From Crotophaga sulcirostris (Eukaryota > Chordata > Aves > Cuculiformes > Crotophagidae), in assembly GCA_013397455.1 (NCBI GenBank), contig VYZB01000122.1, positions 65,339 to 129,338 on the forward strand: a DNA stretch of 64,000 bases. The letters are read 5' to 3'. Shown piece after piece: positions 24,501-36,900 of this stretch. Position numbers and translations under genes: made by a program. Below the pieces are notes generated by a model. It saw only the letters and a list, made by a program, of their open reading frames with translations. It did no database searches and was not told where the DNA came from. Numbering within the stretch: position 1 is the first letter of the stretch; every line of letters begins with the position of its first letter.

Positions 24501-27500
24501 AACGGTGGTTTTGGGAGTCAATCCAAATTTAGGTAATAGCTTTTAAAAATCCTTAACGTATTTGGGGACATAAAAGCCACAGAAGTTTAGCAACAAGTCT
24601 TTGTAGCTGCTGCTATATCTACATCTGTGCTGGGGACATCTTTGATTAATTATTCCCAGATCTGTCTGCTTAATTCCAGTTTCTTCTGAGGTCAATAAGA
24701 GAGACTGTATGCAAAATATAAATTCCTTGCATGCAATGTCCAAGCTGGTATCAAGTACGGTACTACCTCCATACTCAGAAGTAACCATTAAAAGTTGTCT
24801 TGTCCTAAGGTCATTCCTGTTCTGTCATCTCATTCTAAGGTCAGATGAACAGTTTTGAACTTCAATTAACTGATTTAGGCTGAGATAACCTGATTTGAAC
24901 TGCCTGCATTTGTACTCCCTCCACATGTCCAACCACAGATAGTGAAGGATTTTATAAGATGACTTTACAATGCTGAAATTGCTGGAAGAAGATTTTCAGT
25001 TATTAAATTGGAAAAAAAAAACCTTAAACAGACTATGCAGGTGTAAGTCTTTCCCTTAGTATCCCTCTTTTCTTTGGGAAAATGTATGTGACATAGAAAT
25101 TATAATTAAGCTTTTATAATTAAGTTAAGGGAAGAAAAAATGAAGACTGGTCTCAGTAGAAATGCAAAATACAAGTGTAGATGGCATGTGCTGTGACAGA
25201 GCAACTGGATTTTCAGTGTGAGTGCTTGAGAGCTGTCTGTTTACAGTAGCTCAACAAACTGTCAATTGTTCTATAATTTTGTCCTTAAACTCATCCATGC
25301 ATTTCATTCCTTCTGTTTGCCTCTGCATTGATATTTTTTTTTCTGCCAAACTTTAAAAATTTAAGCATATCCTCATATTGTATCCTCTTCTCCCTTCCCT
25401 TTCTTTCAGTATTTTGTGTCAGCAAACAATGGAATTATGAATCTTGGGTCGATATTGCTGTGTGAAGTGCATTTTACTTTCTGGTGTAGAAATGAATACC
25501 ATGCCACCTATAAATAGAAGAGTTTTCTAAATTTATCTTTATTCACTACTGAGAGGAACTTTAAAAATAGACGTCTTTCAGGATGACTAGCTCTTTGATG
25601 TGTTGTACTCTTTCTTCTCTAGCTGTGCACCATAACATGTATTCTCTGCAGATTAATTTCCCAGTACGAACAGGGTTATTGTGTGTGGCAATGTAAATGA
25701 GCATTATTTTTTATATACAGGAACAAAAAGGACCACTCTATAGGGCTGCAGCAGTTCTATGAGAATGAAGAGTATGTGCTTGCTGACTGTAGCTATGACC
25801 TGGCTTGATGGCTCATAATTTGAGTGAGAACAATGGCTGACTGAGTAAAAAAATGTTACTTGCTGTTTAGTTCTTTCCCCTACTACTCAGGTTTTACGAA
25901 ACAACATTTTTAGTACATTAATTGAAAATAGGATATTGTAATTTTTCTACAGCTTTTTTCTATAACATTTTTGGTACTATTTTTCTTTTCCAGAATATTG
26001 GTAAAGACTTTGTTTTGGTACACTGTATAGAAGGGGGTATAATCTACTATTTAATAGTTTTTATACCATGTGATGGTCCCTGCAGCTGATACTGAGAATA
26101 CAACTGTTAAACTGAGCTTTTGTCTAAGCCCTTGAATAACTAGCATGATACTCTGGCCAATCTCTTAATTTGTCCCTATTTCTGTATTTGAAAATGGAGA
26201 TAAAGGAACATATCGTCATCTTGAGCGTACAACTTGGCTATCAGTGTTTGGAACTTACTTATATAACACATCAAACAAACTCCCAAGGGTCTTAATTATT
26301 CCTATAATAATACTTTAATAATGGTATTCTTGCATTTGGAGGATAGTCATAGGCTGTGAAGGGACTCTAGGCTCCTAGTCACAGTACTTCCACACCTCAG
26401 AGTGCTGGAATAAAACACCAAACTGCATAACACAGTAGTGTGCTCTTATGTACCAAGCTGGGTAAGTTGTTATATTATTAGTTATATGTCTCTGTTTCTA
26501 TCAGCAAAAAGTTAAATATACTTTCACCACTGTCCTAATTACTGGATATCATTGTGTTTTCGTGAGCATCTACATAAAATTTTTGGTTCTGTTAGCAAAA
26601 CCCACATTTTTATATTGAAGAGACCACTTTTCCCTGTCTATAGTTCCTATAGTGTATTAAAAAAACTGCAAAGCCAACACATTTTTACATTAATTTACTG
26701 TTGGTACAATACTTATGAAAATTAATTATAATTTTAACAACTTGTAATAATAATGTAATAAAATAATTTAATTTTCCCATAAAATAGATCCTTCTCTAAG
26801 CAATCATTAACTGTACTTTCTTTCTCCATGTATTTTCTCTAATTAATATTTATGAATAATTTTGCACAGAGTGGTGTTCTTTCAACTTCAGAATCCAGGA
26901 AGGGAGGGTAAAACAGAAGGAGAAAAAGGAATAACGGCTATAAAGATTTTTTTGGAATTTGCTTTTGTGAAAACACCAAAGACACAGTTGGCAAATTTAT
27001 TAATAGCTTGGCACTTTTGGAAGACCCACTGAAAACTTCCATAAGAAAAACACATTCTGAGGATGTGTTTGGATAGGAACATATGGATTTTTATCTCTGC
27101 TTCTGGGAGAAACTGTCCAGTCTACTTGTTTCTTAGTTTGCATGGCATGCTGCTCCCTGGTGCTGTTAAGAGGGCACCAGAGCCCTGCTAAAGCTCTCCA
27201 TTCCTTTATGAAGCTAACTACACAGGGTTCCAGCTTCTGACTTCTAGGCAACTTTCTCTTCAGCCTTCTCAGTTTGCCAAAGAGATGGATCTTTAATGAG
27301 TTGGAGAGTCCTGAGCAGCTATTTCCATGATTCAGTCACCCCATAATAAGACATTTGCATTTCATTATATTTAGTTTCACTATAAAACTAGTAATTAGCT
27401 GGATTTAATATCACTGATGTGTTTGTATAACTACTTCTAAAGTTTTATGGCATGAAAGCTGTAGATACTGACACTCATAAACTGAGAAGTGATTAATGTC

Positions 27501-30500
27501 TCCTTTTCTCACTAGTTTGCCCAGGAGGGATACATACGCCCTATAGAATAAGTGGCCAGGCAAGCTAATTTATAATAGAGACCAGTTACCCAGGCAGTTA
27601 GCACTTCAAAAATATGTCTGCATGTCACTAGCACTTTGTCATGTGACCTTACATTAGCAGGAGACTAATAAGTCAATATTGTGACTGTAGTTATCAGGAA
27701 GACTCTGGATTATAAGAAATCCTGATGTCTATATTTACATTAAGTAGAATTCCAACAAAGAAATCTTCAAGTTAGAGGTTACAGCCTGGGAGGGAGTGCC
27801 AGAGGGATGTGTTTTTTTCTGATGAATCAAACTTCAGATCTAAGAAATTCAAAATCCCTCTTGTCAGCTCAAAGCTAAATGAAGCACAGAAAAGACTTTA
27901 GGAATTAACTCCATAAGTAGCTAGTGAAGTGTGTTCTTGTGTGACTACTTCATGTTATTTTCTCAAATTAAGGAAGTTAGTTTCTCAACTCTATATGTTA
28001 GAGAATAAAACACCTTCAAGGTTTTCACTTGCTGGAGCAGAAGAGTCCTGCTGAGGAGAAAGGAGCAGCAGAGACAATGTGTGATGAACTGACTCATTCC
28101 CTCTCCCCTGTGCAGCTCTGGGGGAGAAAGCAGAGAAAAGCAGGAGCAAAGTTGAAGCTAGGAAGGGAGGGGTGGAGGGAAGATTTATTTTTTTTTTGTC
28201 ATTGTCCTGCAGTTGTCCGGTTTAACACTTTATGTTGGGCTAAGACACGTACATACTTTCCCTTCACATACCTGTAAGAGAATACTCTCTAATCATCTCA
28301 GGGAAGGCTGAGATAATTACTGCAGCCATATATGCAGAACAATGGTTACCCTTCAGTTCTCCTTTTGTTGAGATAAGCTCAGCTTTCTTTATAGCTGATG
28401 GTCATTCTTTCCATTCTTCGTCTTTGCCAATAAACAAGGTTTTGAGCTTTTCATAGGGGAGGAGTATTAACTGCTGAGTAGTAGCACAAATATTTTAGTG
28501 TGTTGTATGTGTTTAACTTTTGCCCAGTACCCACTGCCCCGAAAAATTTTTCTGTTGGGATATTATAGATTCAGAAGGTTTATGATAAATGGCAGGGAAG
28601 GGTACATTCTGCTTTTCTTTCTTTTCTCTTTCTGTGTCCTGAACTTTCTCTCTTCCAACCCTCCCAGGTTAGCAGGTGTGTACAACATTCAATCAGTACT
28701 TTTTACTGTTGTGGTAGCTGGAGTCAAAGGAGTAGTGAGGGCTTCATGAATTATAGATGATTGTTAGATCCAAGATTCTTGGATCTATAAAAATATTATT
28801 GCATAAAATTCAAGTCAGAAACGTATCCTAATAAATGAGCTAAAGCCCTCTTGTATCTGCTGAGAATGTGAAATACCATCTAAATAACAACTAAGACAAT
28901 CTAATGTCGTCTACTAGAAAAAATACAAAAAGTAATGTAAGCTTACTAGATGGAAGATATTTTACAGCTGCTATATTTTACATTGCTTCTAGCAGTGACA
29001 ACACTGCAGTTAAAATAATTGGAATTAGTATAGACTTGTAATTGTTATTAATGTTTCTCTCTCTCTGACATCAGGCTCCTCACATCTTTAGAATTATTTA
29101 GAACTCACAACCCTGGTGCAAGGCTTATTCTCAGGTAATAGCTCTTTTGAGAAATATTTTACAGAGCTTACTGAGTTTTGTGTCGTTTACTTTTTACTTT
29201 GTCAAATACTAGCCATGTAAAACCAGTGAATGGACATGGGTTACTACTGTGGTTTTTAAGTACACAGTTTGTGCAGGATTAAAAAAAAGGGTGCAAACTG
29301 TGGTGGGTAAATTGCGTCAAGCACAAGAAGAAGGCACTGTTTGAATTAATCTGTGTCTCAAATGATGCGACTTCATAGGTTTGCAGTAAGGTATTATTTG
29401 CAATTTCTGAGGAAAATTGCAAATGATATTACACTGACATGAAAACTAATGCACAGACCTATTAAGTGATCTCTTTACATTGAATGTTTGTAGGAACACC
29501 TATAATCAAAACTGGAAATCTTATATGTTCCTTTCATTTATTAGCCTCTACAAATTTTGTTATGAAGTTGCAGATGTCTTGAAAGCAGCAGAACAGAACA
29601 ACAAAAAAAGAGAGATATTTATATGCAACTAAGTAAGATCAGATAAACCATGTGTATTAAAATATCTCTATATGACAGTTACTAGGGAAATGGTTAAGCA
29701 TGAATGAATGCTTGTCCTGATTCGGTTAGTGCCAGCCTGATCCCACATTTAATGCTTTCATGAATTTTGAATGATTTCTATGGGGGAATTTGCCTTAAGC
29801 CTGTTTCAATCCCCAAAGTGGCAACATGATGTGCAAAATGACCTCCTGACCATAAACGATAGCAGGAACAACAACACTCTGAAATTATATCTCTGGGGAA
29901 GTTATAATGGTTTCTCAGAGGATTTGTAGAAGCAGCTTGTACTCAGCTTCTTGCCCTGACCATCTTCATGTGGCGTCACCCAGTTTATCTTAAATTGGCC
30001 TGCTGGAAGCCCATGTGAACGTCATTTACTCAGTTTTTGTTCTGCTACCAAATTCATCTGGGAGCTCTTTGCAGAAGGCTATAATGGATGAATTTTTGTA
30101 TGTTATAGTCTGTGTTTGTATAGCTGAGAAATAACTCATATCTCTGAACTGCAGCGGCTGTTAACTGGCCATAAAAAAACTTAGACATGTCTTGCTATAC
30201 TGGAATCTCAACGTGTGTAAACTCATGATTGCAGTTGCCAATAGAGTGCTGTGCAATAATAGTGGCACAGCCGGCTTGTGTTCCAAAATGCCATCTTATG
30301 ACTGTAGCGTTCCTTCCACCATACAGTTGCCTCCTACACATCGTTCTTTGACATCTTTAAAGTTGGCAAAATACTATATCTGAATTCCCTAATGTAAGCA
30401 TTTTTACAATTGGCTGCTGTACCTACCACTCTCCTGGTGGAGGTCTCTAACTCCTAATACATTTCATTGTCATTATTACAACTTCTTCGGCACATTTGAA

Positions 30501-33248
30501 ATGAAACTGTGTGTGTGCTTGGTGCTTGAAGCATAAGTCTTTGTTAGACAATCTAACTACATGCACATTTTAATGTTACTAGTATTTTTGCACTGTTTTT
30601 TGTGAGAGAGGCAGGTTACCTCTGTAGATGACTGAATACCATGAACATCTGAGTACATGTGTTTTTGTCAAAGTCTTTTCAGTGAGAATAATTTTACTGA
30701 CATTTTACCAAATCACATCTCAGAATTTTACCCCATTTTGGAGTTAGCAGGTAAAACATCAAAGCAAATATGATGTATGAAGTCTTAATTTTGAATGTTC
30801 ATTTTAAAATTGTAGTATTATTTCTGTTTTATAGGGAGGAATAAAATTGTCTGTCGTTTAACCAGTGGATCTTCAACAGCAATAGTGAAATGGATAATGG
30901 AAGGGAAGCTACGGCTGTCTTTTTTGTATACACATACTTTTTTGTGAAGAAAACTGTTACAGACACACAAGAAAAAGGATGTCCTAAAAAAATCATATTA
31001 AAAGAACAAGTACAGAAATTAATTTTAAACTATTGATTACTTGCAAATTCCAACAATTATTCTAGAAAAGTGTAGCTATATATGCCAACTCAAGTATTTT
31101 TCACATACAAACTTGATGAAAATGACCATTTATACTATTGTTCTTTTACAGGTTAAATAACTGTGAACAAAATGTTATAGCTGGTCTATTTGGAACAAGG
31201 AGTTTTTGAGCTACATGTATTTGTAAAACAGATTTAAATATATAACTAAACCTTGACATCCACGTCTTTGGTTTCTGTTTGATTTTTTTTCCAACAAAAT
31301 AATCAGTAATTTTAGTATCTTAAAATTATTAAGTTATTATTGTATTTTCTTAATATTTTCTGAATGTCTGTAATGTTTTCTTAACAAAAATTACTACTTT
31401 CAGCATTAGCCCAAGGATTTCTGGTGTACTGTGGATGTTATATTGCATTGAATGTGGTGGAACATAATTATACCAATCTTTGTACAAGCTTGAATTATTT
31501 TTGTTGTGAAATTTACTATACAAAGCTACGTAAACTGAGTTAGATATAGGATTTAACTTGAATGAATCATAAATATTATCTTATTATGGATATGGGTTAG
31601 GTTTTTTTGGTGACAATAAATACTGAAACCCTAACTCATCTCATATCTCATTTTTATAACACTGACATTTTTAAAAAATCCATTATGAAATAAAACAATA
31701 TGTAAAATATGTAGTTAATTTCCTTTTTCAGGTTTATTTTGTCTGTACTAGATACAGCAGTAATTTATTCCAGGTTGTATTCATGAAAATAAATGTAAGA
31801 GACCTCACAATGTCTTCTTCCACCTTGGAATAAGTTAAATAAAGTCCCCCAGTTGATCATAAACCATAAATTTGTGTAGCTTTGGTGATACAAATTCTGT
31901 GACAGAGTCAGATTCCTCAGCAGTGAAATAAATATCCTGATCAATAAAGTAAATTAGGAATAAAAAATGGAGCACAAGAGGAAGATGCTGGGTAGGGCAG
32001 TGAATGGGGTGCTGGAGCATTAGTTGTTTGCTCTTGCTTTTATACAAAACCTGACAAAACTAAAAATAGAAATACCAGAAGTAGATTCTGTTGAACAAAT
32101 TTTATTTCTAATCATGGATAAATAATCATGGTCAGTCAAACCCTGAAACTTACACTCAACTCCCCTGAAGTTTAACAGAACTTAATATCGTGATTCTGAA
32201 ATGCTACAACCAGTACTGACAGCCTTCTTAAGTCCCTTCCAAACTTGCAGCTGTGGTGTATCAGGTAGATACGTCAGAGGTAAGAAGCTTATGCTAGTGT
32301 AATCCTATAGCATGGTGGGGTTTTTTGATGTTTAATATCTAATCAATAAAATTAAGGAACCTGAAAAAAGATAGTCTGTTGGGTCAATTTATGCTCTCTG
32401 TAGCACCAGCCCATACAGGGGAACTAGTTGACTTCTCAGCCTGCAAGTGTGCCTTTCACCAGCTGCAAGGTTGACATAGCCATATTTAAAGCTGGTGACT
32501 GTGGGGAAAAATTTATACAGTTTAGTGGTGGTAGGATATTTTAAGTTATTTGACTGTATACTAAGCAAATTAGATGCAAACACCCAGGAAGGATCAGAAG
32601 CACAGTACCACCTAATCAGTGAGAATGGAGAACACTCAATTGTCTCTTCCTACAGCAAGCCAAGGAGAGAGACTAGACCAATACTTCTGGTGTGAAACCC
32701 ACCAGGATGAAACAAGGACGGTAATGCGCTCCCTAGAGTATCAGTTAAACTGACAAGGATAATTGCTTACAGAGGAATAGGGGGTTCAAGGGAATAGTAA
32801 TTTGCAATGGGGCAGTGACAATTTTTTTGATTTTATGGAAGAAGATTTTGGAGATGTGTGTGGTATATTTTGGGGTGCTTAGAGGAAAGAGCAAAGGCAG
32901 GGAAAAGGAGGGGTGAAGGTGAGTTGGGCAGGAACAGGCATGGGAAAATAGAGGGAGGAGGGGATAAAGAGGTCCGGTAGTGTTTAAACAACTCACCGGT
33001 CTGTTAACTTGTGTGAGAGAGCTCTTGTGCTTGAATTACAGATTATACTGTATTCTTGTTCTATTCAAATTCTATGGACTGTGACATTGCACTCTCTATC
33101 TTCTGTGTATGTGTGTGTGGACACTAGTGGATATCCAGTTGAACTAGCAGAAAAGTATGTGTGGAAAATTAATGAAATATGGGGGGAAAATGAGGACAAG
33201 TAGTTTCTTCAAAGCCCCCCTCCCCCCCAGGTTAGCAGGTTAGATAAC

Positions 33249-33959
33249 TGTGATATTAAAGCAAGCTACAGTTGCTGCTCCCATGAAAGGAATGTCGTTG
33301 CCAGGGAAGAGGCTTGTTCTATCTGTTTCGAATGTTCTGCATCCCTGGAATGAAGCATGGGGTGCTACTCAAAGTGGTGCAGCCGGCCTCCGTTACCTCT
33401 ATGGGCATGGAACCGTGAAGATAACCACGTAGCACCTATTAAGAAAGCCTCTCAGCAACTATGATACACAGGTGTCCTTTACCTGAACTTTGCTCATTAT
33501 AGCGTCATTATAATATGAAAACACATCTCCATCCCAAAGGTTAGCCACCTTTGAGTGACAACATCCCTCAGCTGGGCATGCACTCTAAATTTTTAATGAC
33601 TATCCATTTAAACGTGAAGCAAAGAAATTTCTACACCAATCAGGAATAAAAGAATGTGTGACTAAAGTCATGCATGCTCTACCCAAAGGTTAAAAAACAT
33701 TATCAAAATGAATCACAAAGGGGAAAGTTTTAAGCAAGACTTCATCGAAAATTTCTGGGATCAACCAAAGGGCTGGACCCTATCTTCCCCCTCATAGGGA
33801 CACATATTGGGTAAGAAATTTGTGTTATTCATGCTTATCTACTAACATCTCGCTAGCTGTTAGTGTCTATGCTTGCAGTCTTCTCTGTGTATCACTGTAG
33901 ACCTGTTTTTGCAGTCAGTGTCTTATGACCACCTAGTATCAAACTGTTATCCTGTCACA
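33249..33959 (+). mobile_element. Possible solo LTR or other repeat remnant
   Basis: This 711-base block is less AT-rich than its surroundings. It starts TGTGA and ends TCACA, a terminal inverted pair like that of retroviral LTRs, and follows a C-rich run (33215-33231). Internal phrases such as 'agggctggaccctatcttcc' and 'tagggacacatattgggtaa' give the impression of an R/U5 junction, but this is a resemblance, not a match I can verify. The flanking pentamers (ataac on the left, aactt on the right) do not form a target-site duplication. No coding or primer-binding sequence is visible. It could instead be unique sequence; strand and limits are tentative. Confidence 0.3.
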
Positions 33960-36900
33960 AACTTATGTAATTAAGTTTGTTTGTGCATATATAACTTTCA
34001 GGAGACTTTAATAAGTTTATGAGAGTATAGAAGGGATTTGTTCCAGTGCTGCTGTTAGCACAAAGTCAGCAGACTGGACTGAAGATAAAGTCCCACTGTA
34101 TTGTTCACTACACAAATCAAGCACAGCATCTATCTCAACAAGATGCGATTTAAACAGAGAGCTGATTTAGCCTTTAGTAAATTGTAAGATAAATTATCAC
34201 TCTGTCTCTTTTCTTTACTCTGAGCAGCAATTTTCTAAGACTGGAGCTATAAATGCAAGATATACTGCTAGCTGATTGAAATGGATTGAAAGATTTTTAA
34301 CTCCTGATAGATAAAACTCAGACTCTCTCCCTACTTAGACTACAGCATGTTTTTCAGGTCCATTTAATTGTAAGATTTTAACTTATTCTCAAATGTAATT
34401 GTTCCACCTGTGTCATTGCACACTATGAATGTGAGATTTCAAGACATAAAAAAGTTGACTTTAGCTCTTGTACTGAACAATGCAATCACTGACCTTCGAC
34501 ACTCACAGACTTCTAAGTCTGTTTATATAGTGCTGGAATGGGACACAAAGCTGGTCAGATGACAGAGTTCTACATTGTAATTTAGGCAAAATATTTTCCA
34601 GAGATTTTGTGAAGAAAACCTGTATAAGCTATGACTGTTATTACTTGTGTGTAGTTTTATTTTTCAGTAAAATCATTATCTCCTCTATAACAAATAGAAA
34701 AAAAAATTGTTTTCATGGAGTACAGACACCAAATATCAAGGCCTATGCCAGTTGTTTTGTCATTAGACAAGTAGATAGCAGCAAGTCTTCAATGTGTCTT
34801 AGCTTAGCCAAGGAACTTTAAATAGTCTTATCTTCTTTACAGCAGAGATCACCAGAATGTTCATTAAGGCTATTTTGTATCTAAAAGTATTTTGTCCAGA
34901 AACAATCTTTGGTTCTCTGGAAATAATCTAACGTAAACGTTAATGAAAAAAATCAACATCTTTAGTATCAACCACAACTTCCTCAAAGGAATGATATTAG
35001 AAATCAAGCAGCAATAGACTTTATTTAGAATTTACTGATAAAATGTAAATATCAGAAAGGATGGATGACAAATAATGGGGCAGAAACATCTTTCTTATTA
35101 ACTCATCTTCACAAAAATGGTATTGATAGAGTGGTGGAAGTGCTGGGAAAGATTTCTAGAACTGATGGTCTGCGTATATTAATGGGTCCTTGACACCTTT
35201 ACCATGTTTATGTTGGATAAATAATAGCAACTGTACTCAAAGGCTGGATGCTTTCAGCTTCAGGAGAGCTTTCTGATTGGGCTACCTAGCACCAGGGGCC
35301 ATAAAACCATTCTAGTTAATACGATGCTCTGTCCTTTCTATAGCTTTTTGTAACTGAACTTTACTGATAATTTAATCACTGGAGTTATGGAAATGTTAAT
35401 GTGAAATGTAAAAATATCATAGGAGTCTGACTAAGAAGTTGTGAGGAAAAAAAATTGCCTCCATATCCCTGATATGTAGAGTGTCAGTTTTCAAGATTAA
35501 GACTTGGAATTTTTCAGAAGGGTAGACTTGGTTTGAAATGAAACCACGTTAAAGATTTGATTTTTATTTTAGACGGAAAATTCAGTGAATTCTTTTCCCA
35601 ACTTTAACTATAGACTGGTTCCAAATACCAAAATGTTAATTGAGGCTTATATTAATATAGTAAATCAACACTCATGTACTTGGGCAGATATGTAGCAAAG
35701 AACAGTCTGTTTTTAAATATGGGAGTTTTTGCAGTCACTTTAAAATGTGTGTATTTTTCATTTAATCTAATCCTTTCTATTGTTTTCAGAAATACGAATA
35801 ATGAATATATTTTCCAAAACTTCACAGTGTTACTTTAGAAATATGTTATAAACTCATATAAATATTAAGTCAGGAGTATAGTTTTGCCACATGTGATCAA
35901 GCTGAGAAGTAAATTTTTTTACCTAAGTATGATGTTCTAAATTGACAATTTCAGATCTTAAAAGTCTGTTGTGAAAAAAGCAGTCCATTCATAATGACTT
36001 AAAGCTTTCTTGCTATGTAGAAAAGTTGATGTTAGAAAAAAAGGAAAGGTAAGAGCAGATGGAAGCATTTTTATTTCTTATTTCTTAAGTGTGAGTAATG
36101 TATGCGACAGCTGAAGTAAACATTTTGATAGCTTTTCCTTTTATTCTGTAATTGTATCTTGTCACTTTTAACTTATGCAGAAGTCTACTATACAAATAGA
36201 CAGGGTAACAGTGTGAACTCTTTTGTCTTTGCAAACACAAGAAGACCCTCTCACTTCAGAGTGAGTTGAAGAGCCATTAATTAGCATTAATGCATCTTTA
36301 TAGGACTAGATGTACGAAGCAAAACAAGAGGTATTTTATAAAACAAAACTGCTGGAGCTGAGAACTGGAAACCCACAATAAATGTCTTAAGGGGACTTAC
36401 TTTGCACTAACTCTAGTCTGGTCTGAAGGACTGAATGAACATTAGAGATTTGGCTGCATCTTCTGGTTCAACCTCATCTGAAAGAAATGCTACTCCTGGG
36501 CTTAGAGACTGCTCTGCAGTGTGAATCAAAGCACAGCAAGTGGAGAGAGTCAGAAGATTTGTTTCAAAAGCACAATTCCAGTTGTTTAGCTGGGATTCAT
36601 TTTACCTACTTTTAGTTGAGTAAAATTAATTTTCTAATATCAGAGAGACATCCAGACTCAGGTATTTGGTAGAGAGAAACATACCTCCAGATGGAGAACC
36701 ATTTATCTTTTTTTTAGGGTGGAATAGACCACTCTGAAAGTGATGCTTTCTCCATAGGGTAGATGGGGATCCTAACACTGAAGACATCTAAATCTAGAAG
36801 GTCAGATCAAGATTAAAGTAATTTAATGGTAATTCATTTGAGCCAGTTTTGAACTCCTTACCTATCACAATAGCTTAATATTAAGTTGCAAGCTAACCTG

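Larger units (their letters stand above)
15253..33248. other. 18 kb of AT-rich non-coding sequence, nothing recognised
   Basis: No gene, RNA gene or transposable element was identified in this stretch. It contains many homopolymer runs (for example the T-rich block 23811-23849), a short direct repeat of tataattaag at 25101 and 25115, and the simple repeats entered separately at 18638 and 21511. Segments rich in AT-core transcription-factor-like sites with few simple repeats, such as 26690-26870 and 27270-27420, could be conserved non-coding elements, but sequence alone cannot show this. Confidence 0.5.

Noticed and set aside
28664..33241. Repeated 15-mer cccaggttagcaggt at 28664 and 33227
   Set aside because: Similarity does not extend beyond the 15-mer, so it is treated as coincidence or minor shared low-complexity context.
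36425..36540. Possible CR1-like wording (ggttcaacctcatctg)
   Set aside because: Only one short phrase resembles CR1. Neighbouring conserved phrases are absent, unlike the accepted fragment at 59.87 kb.
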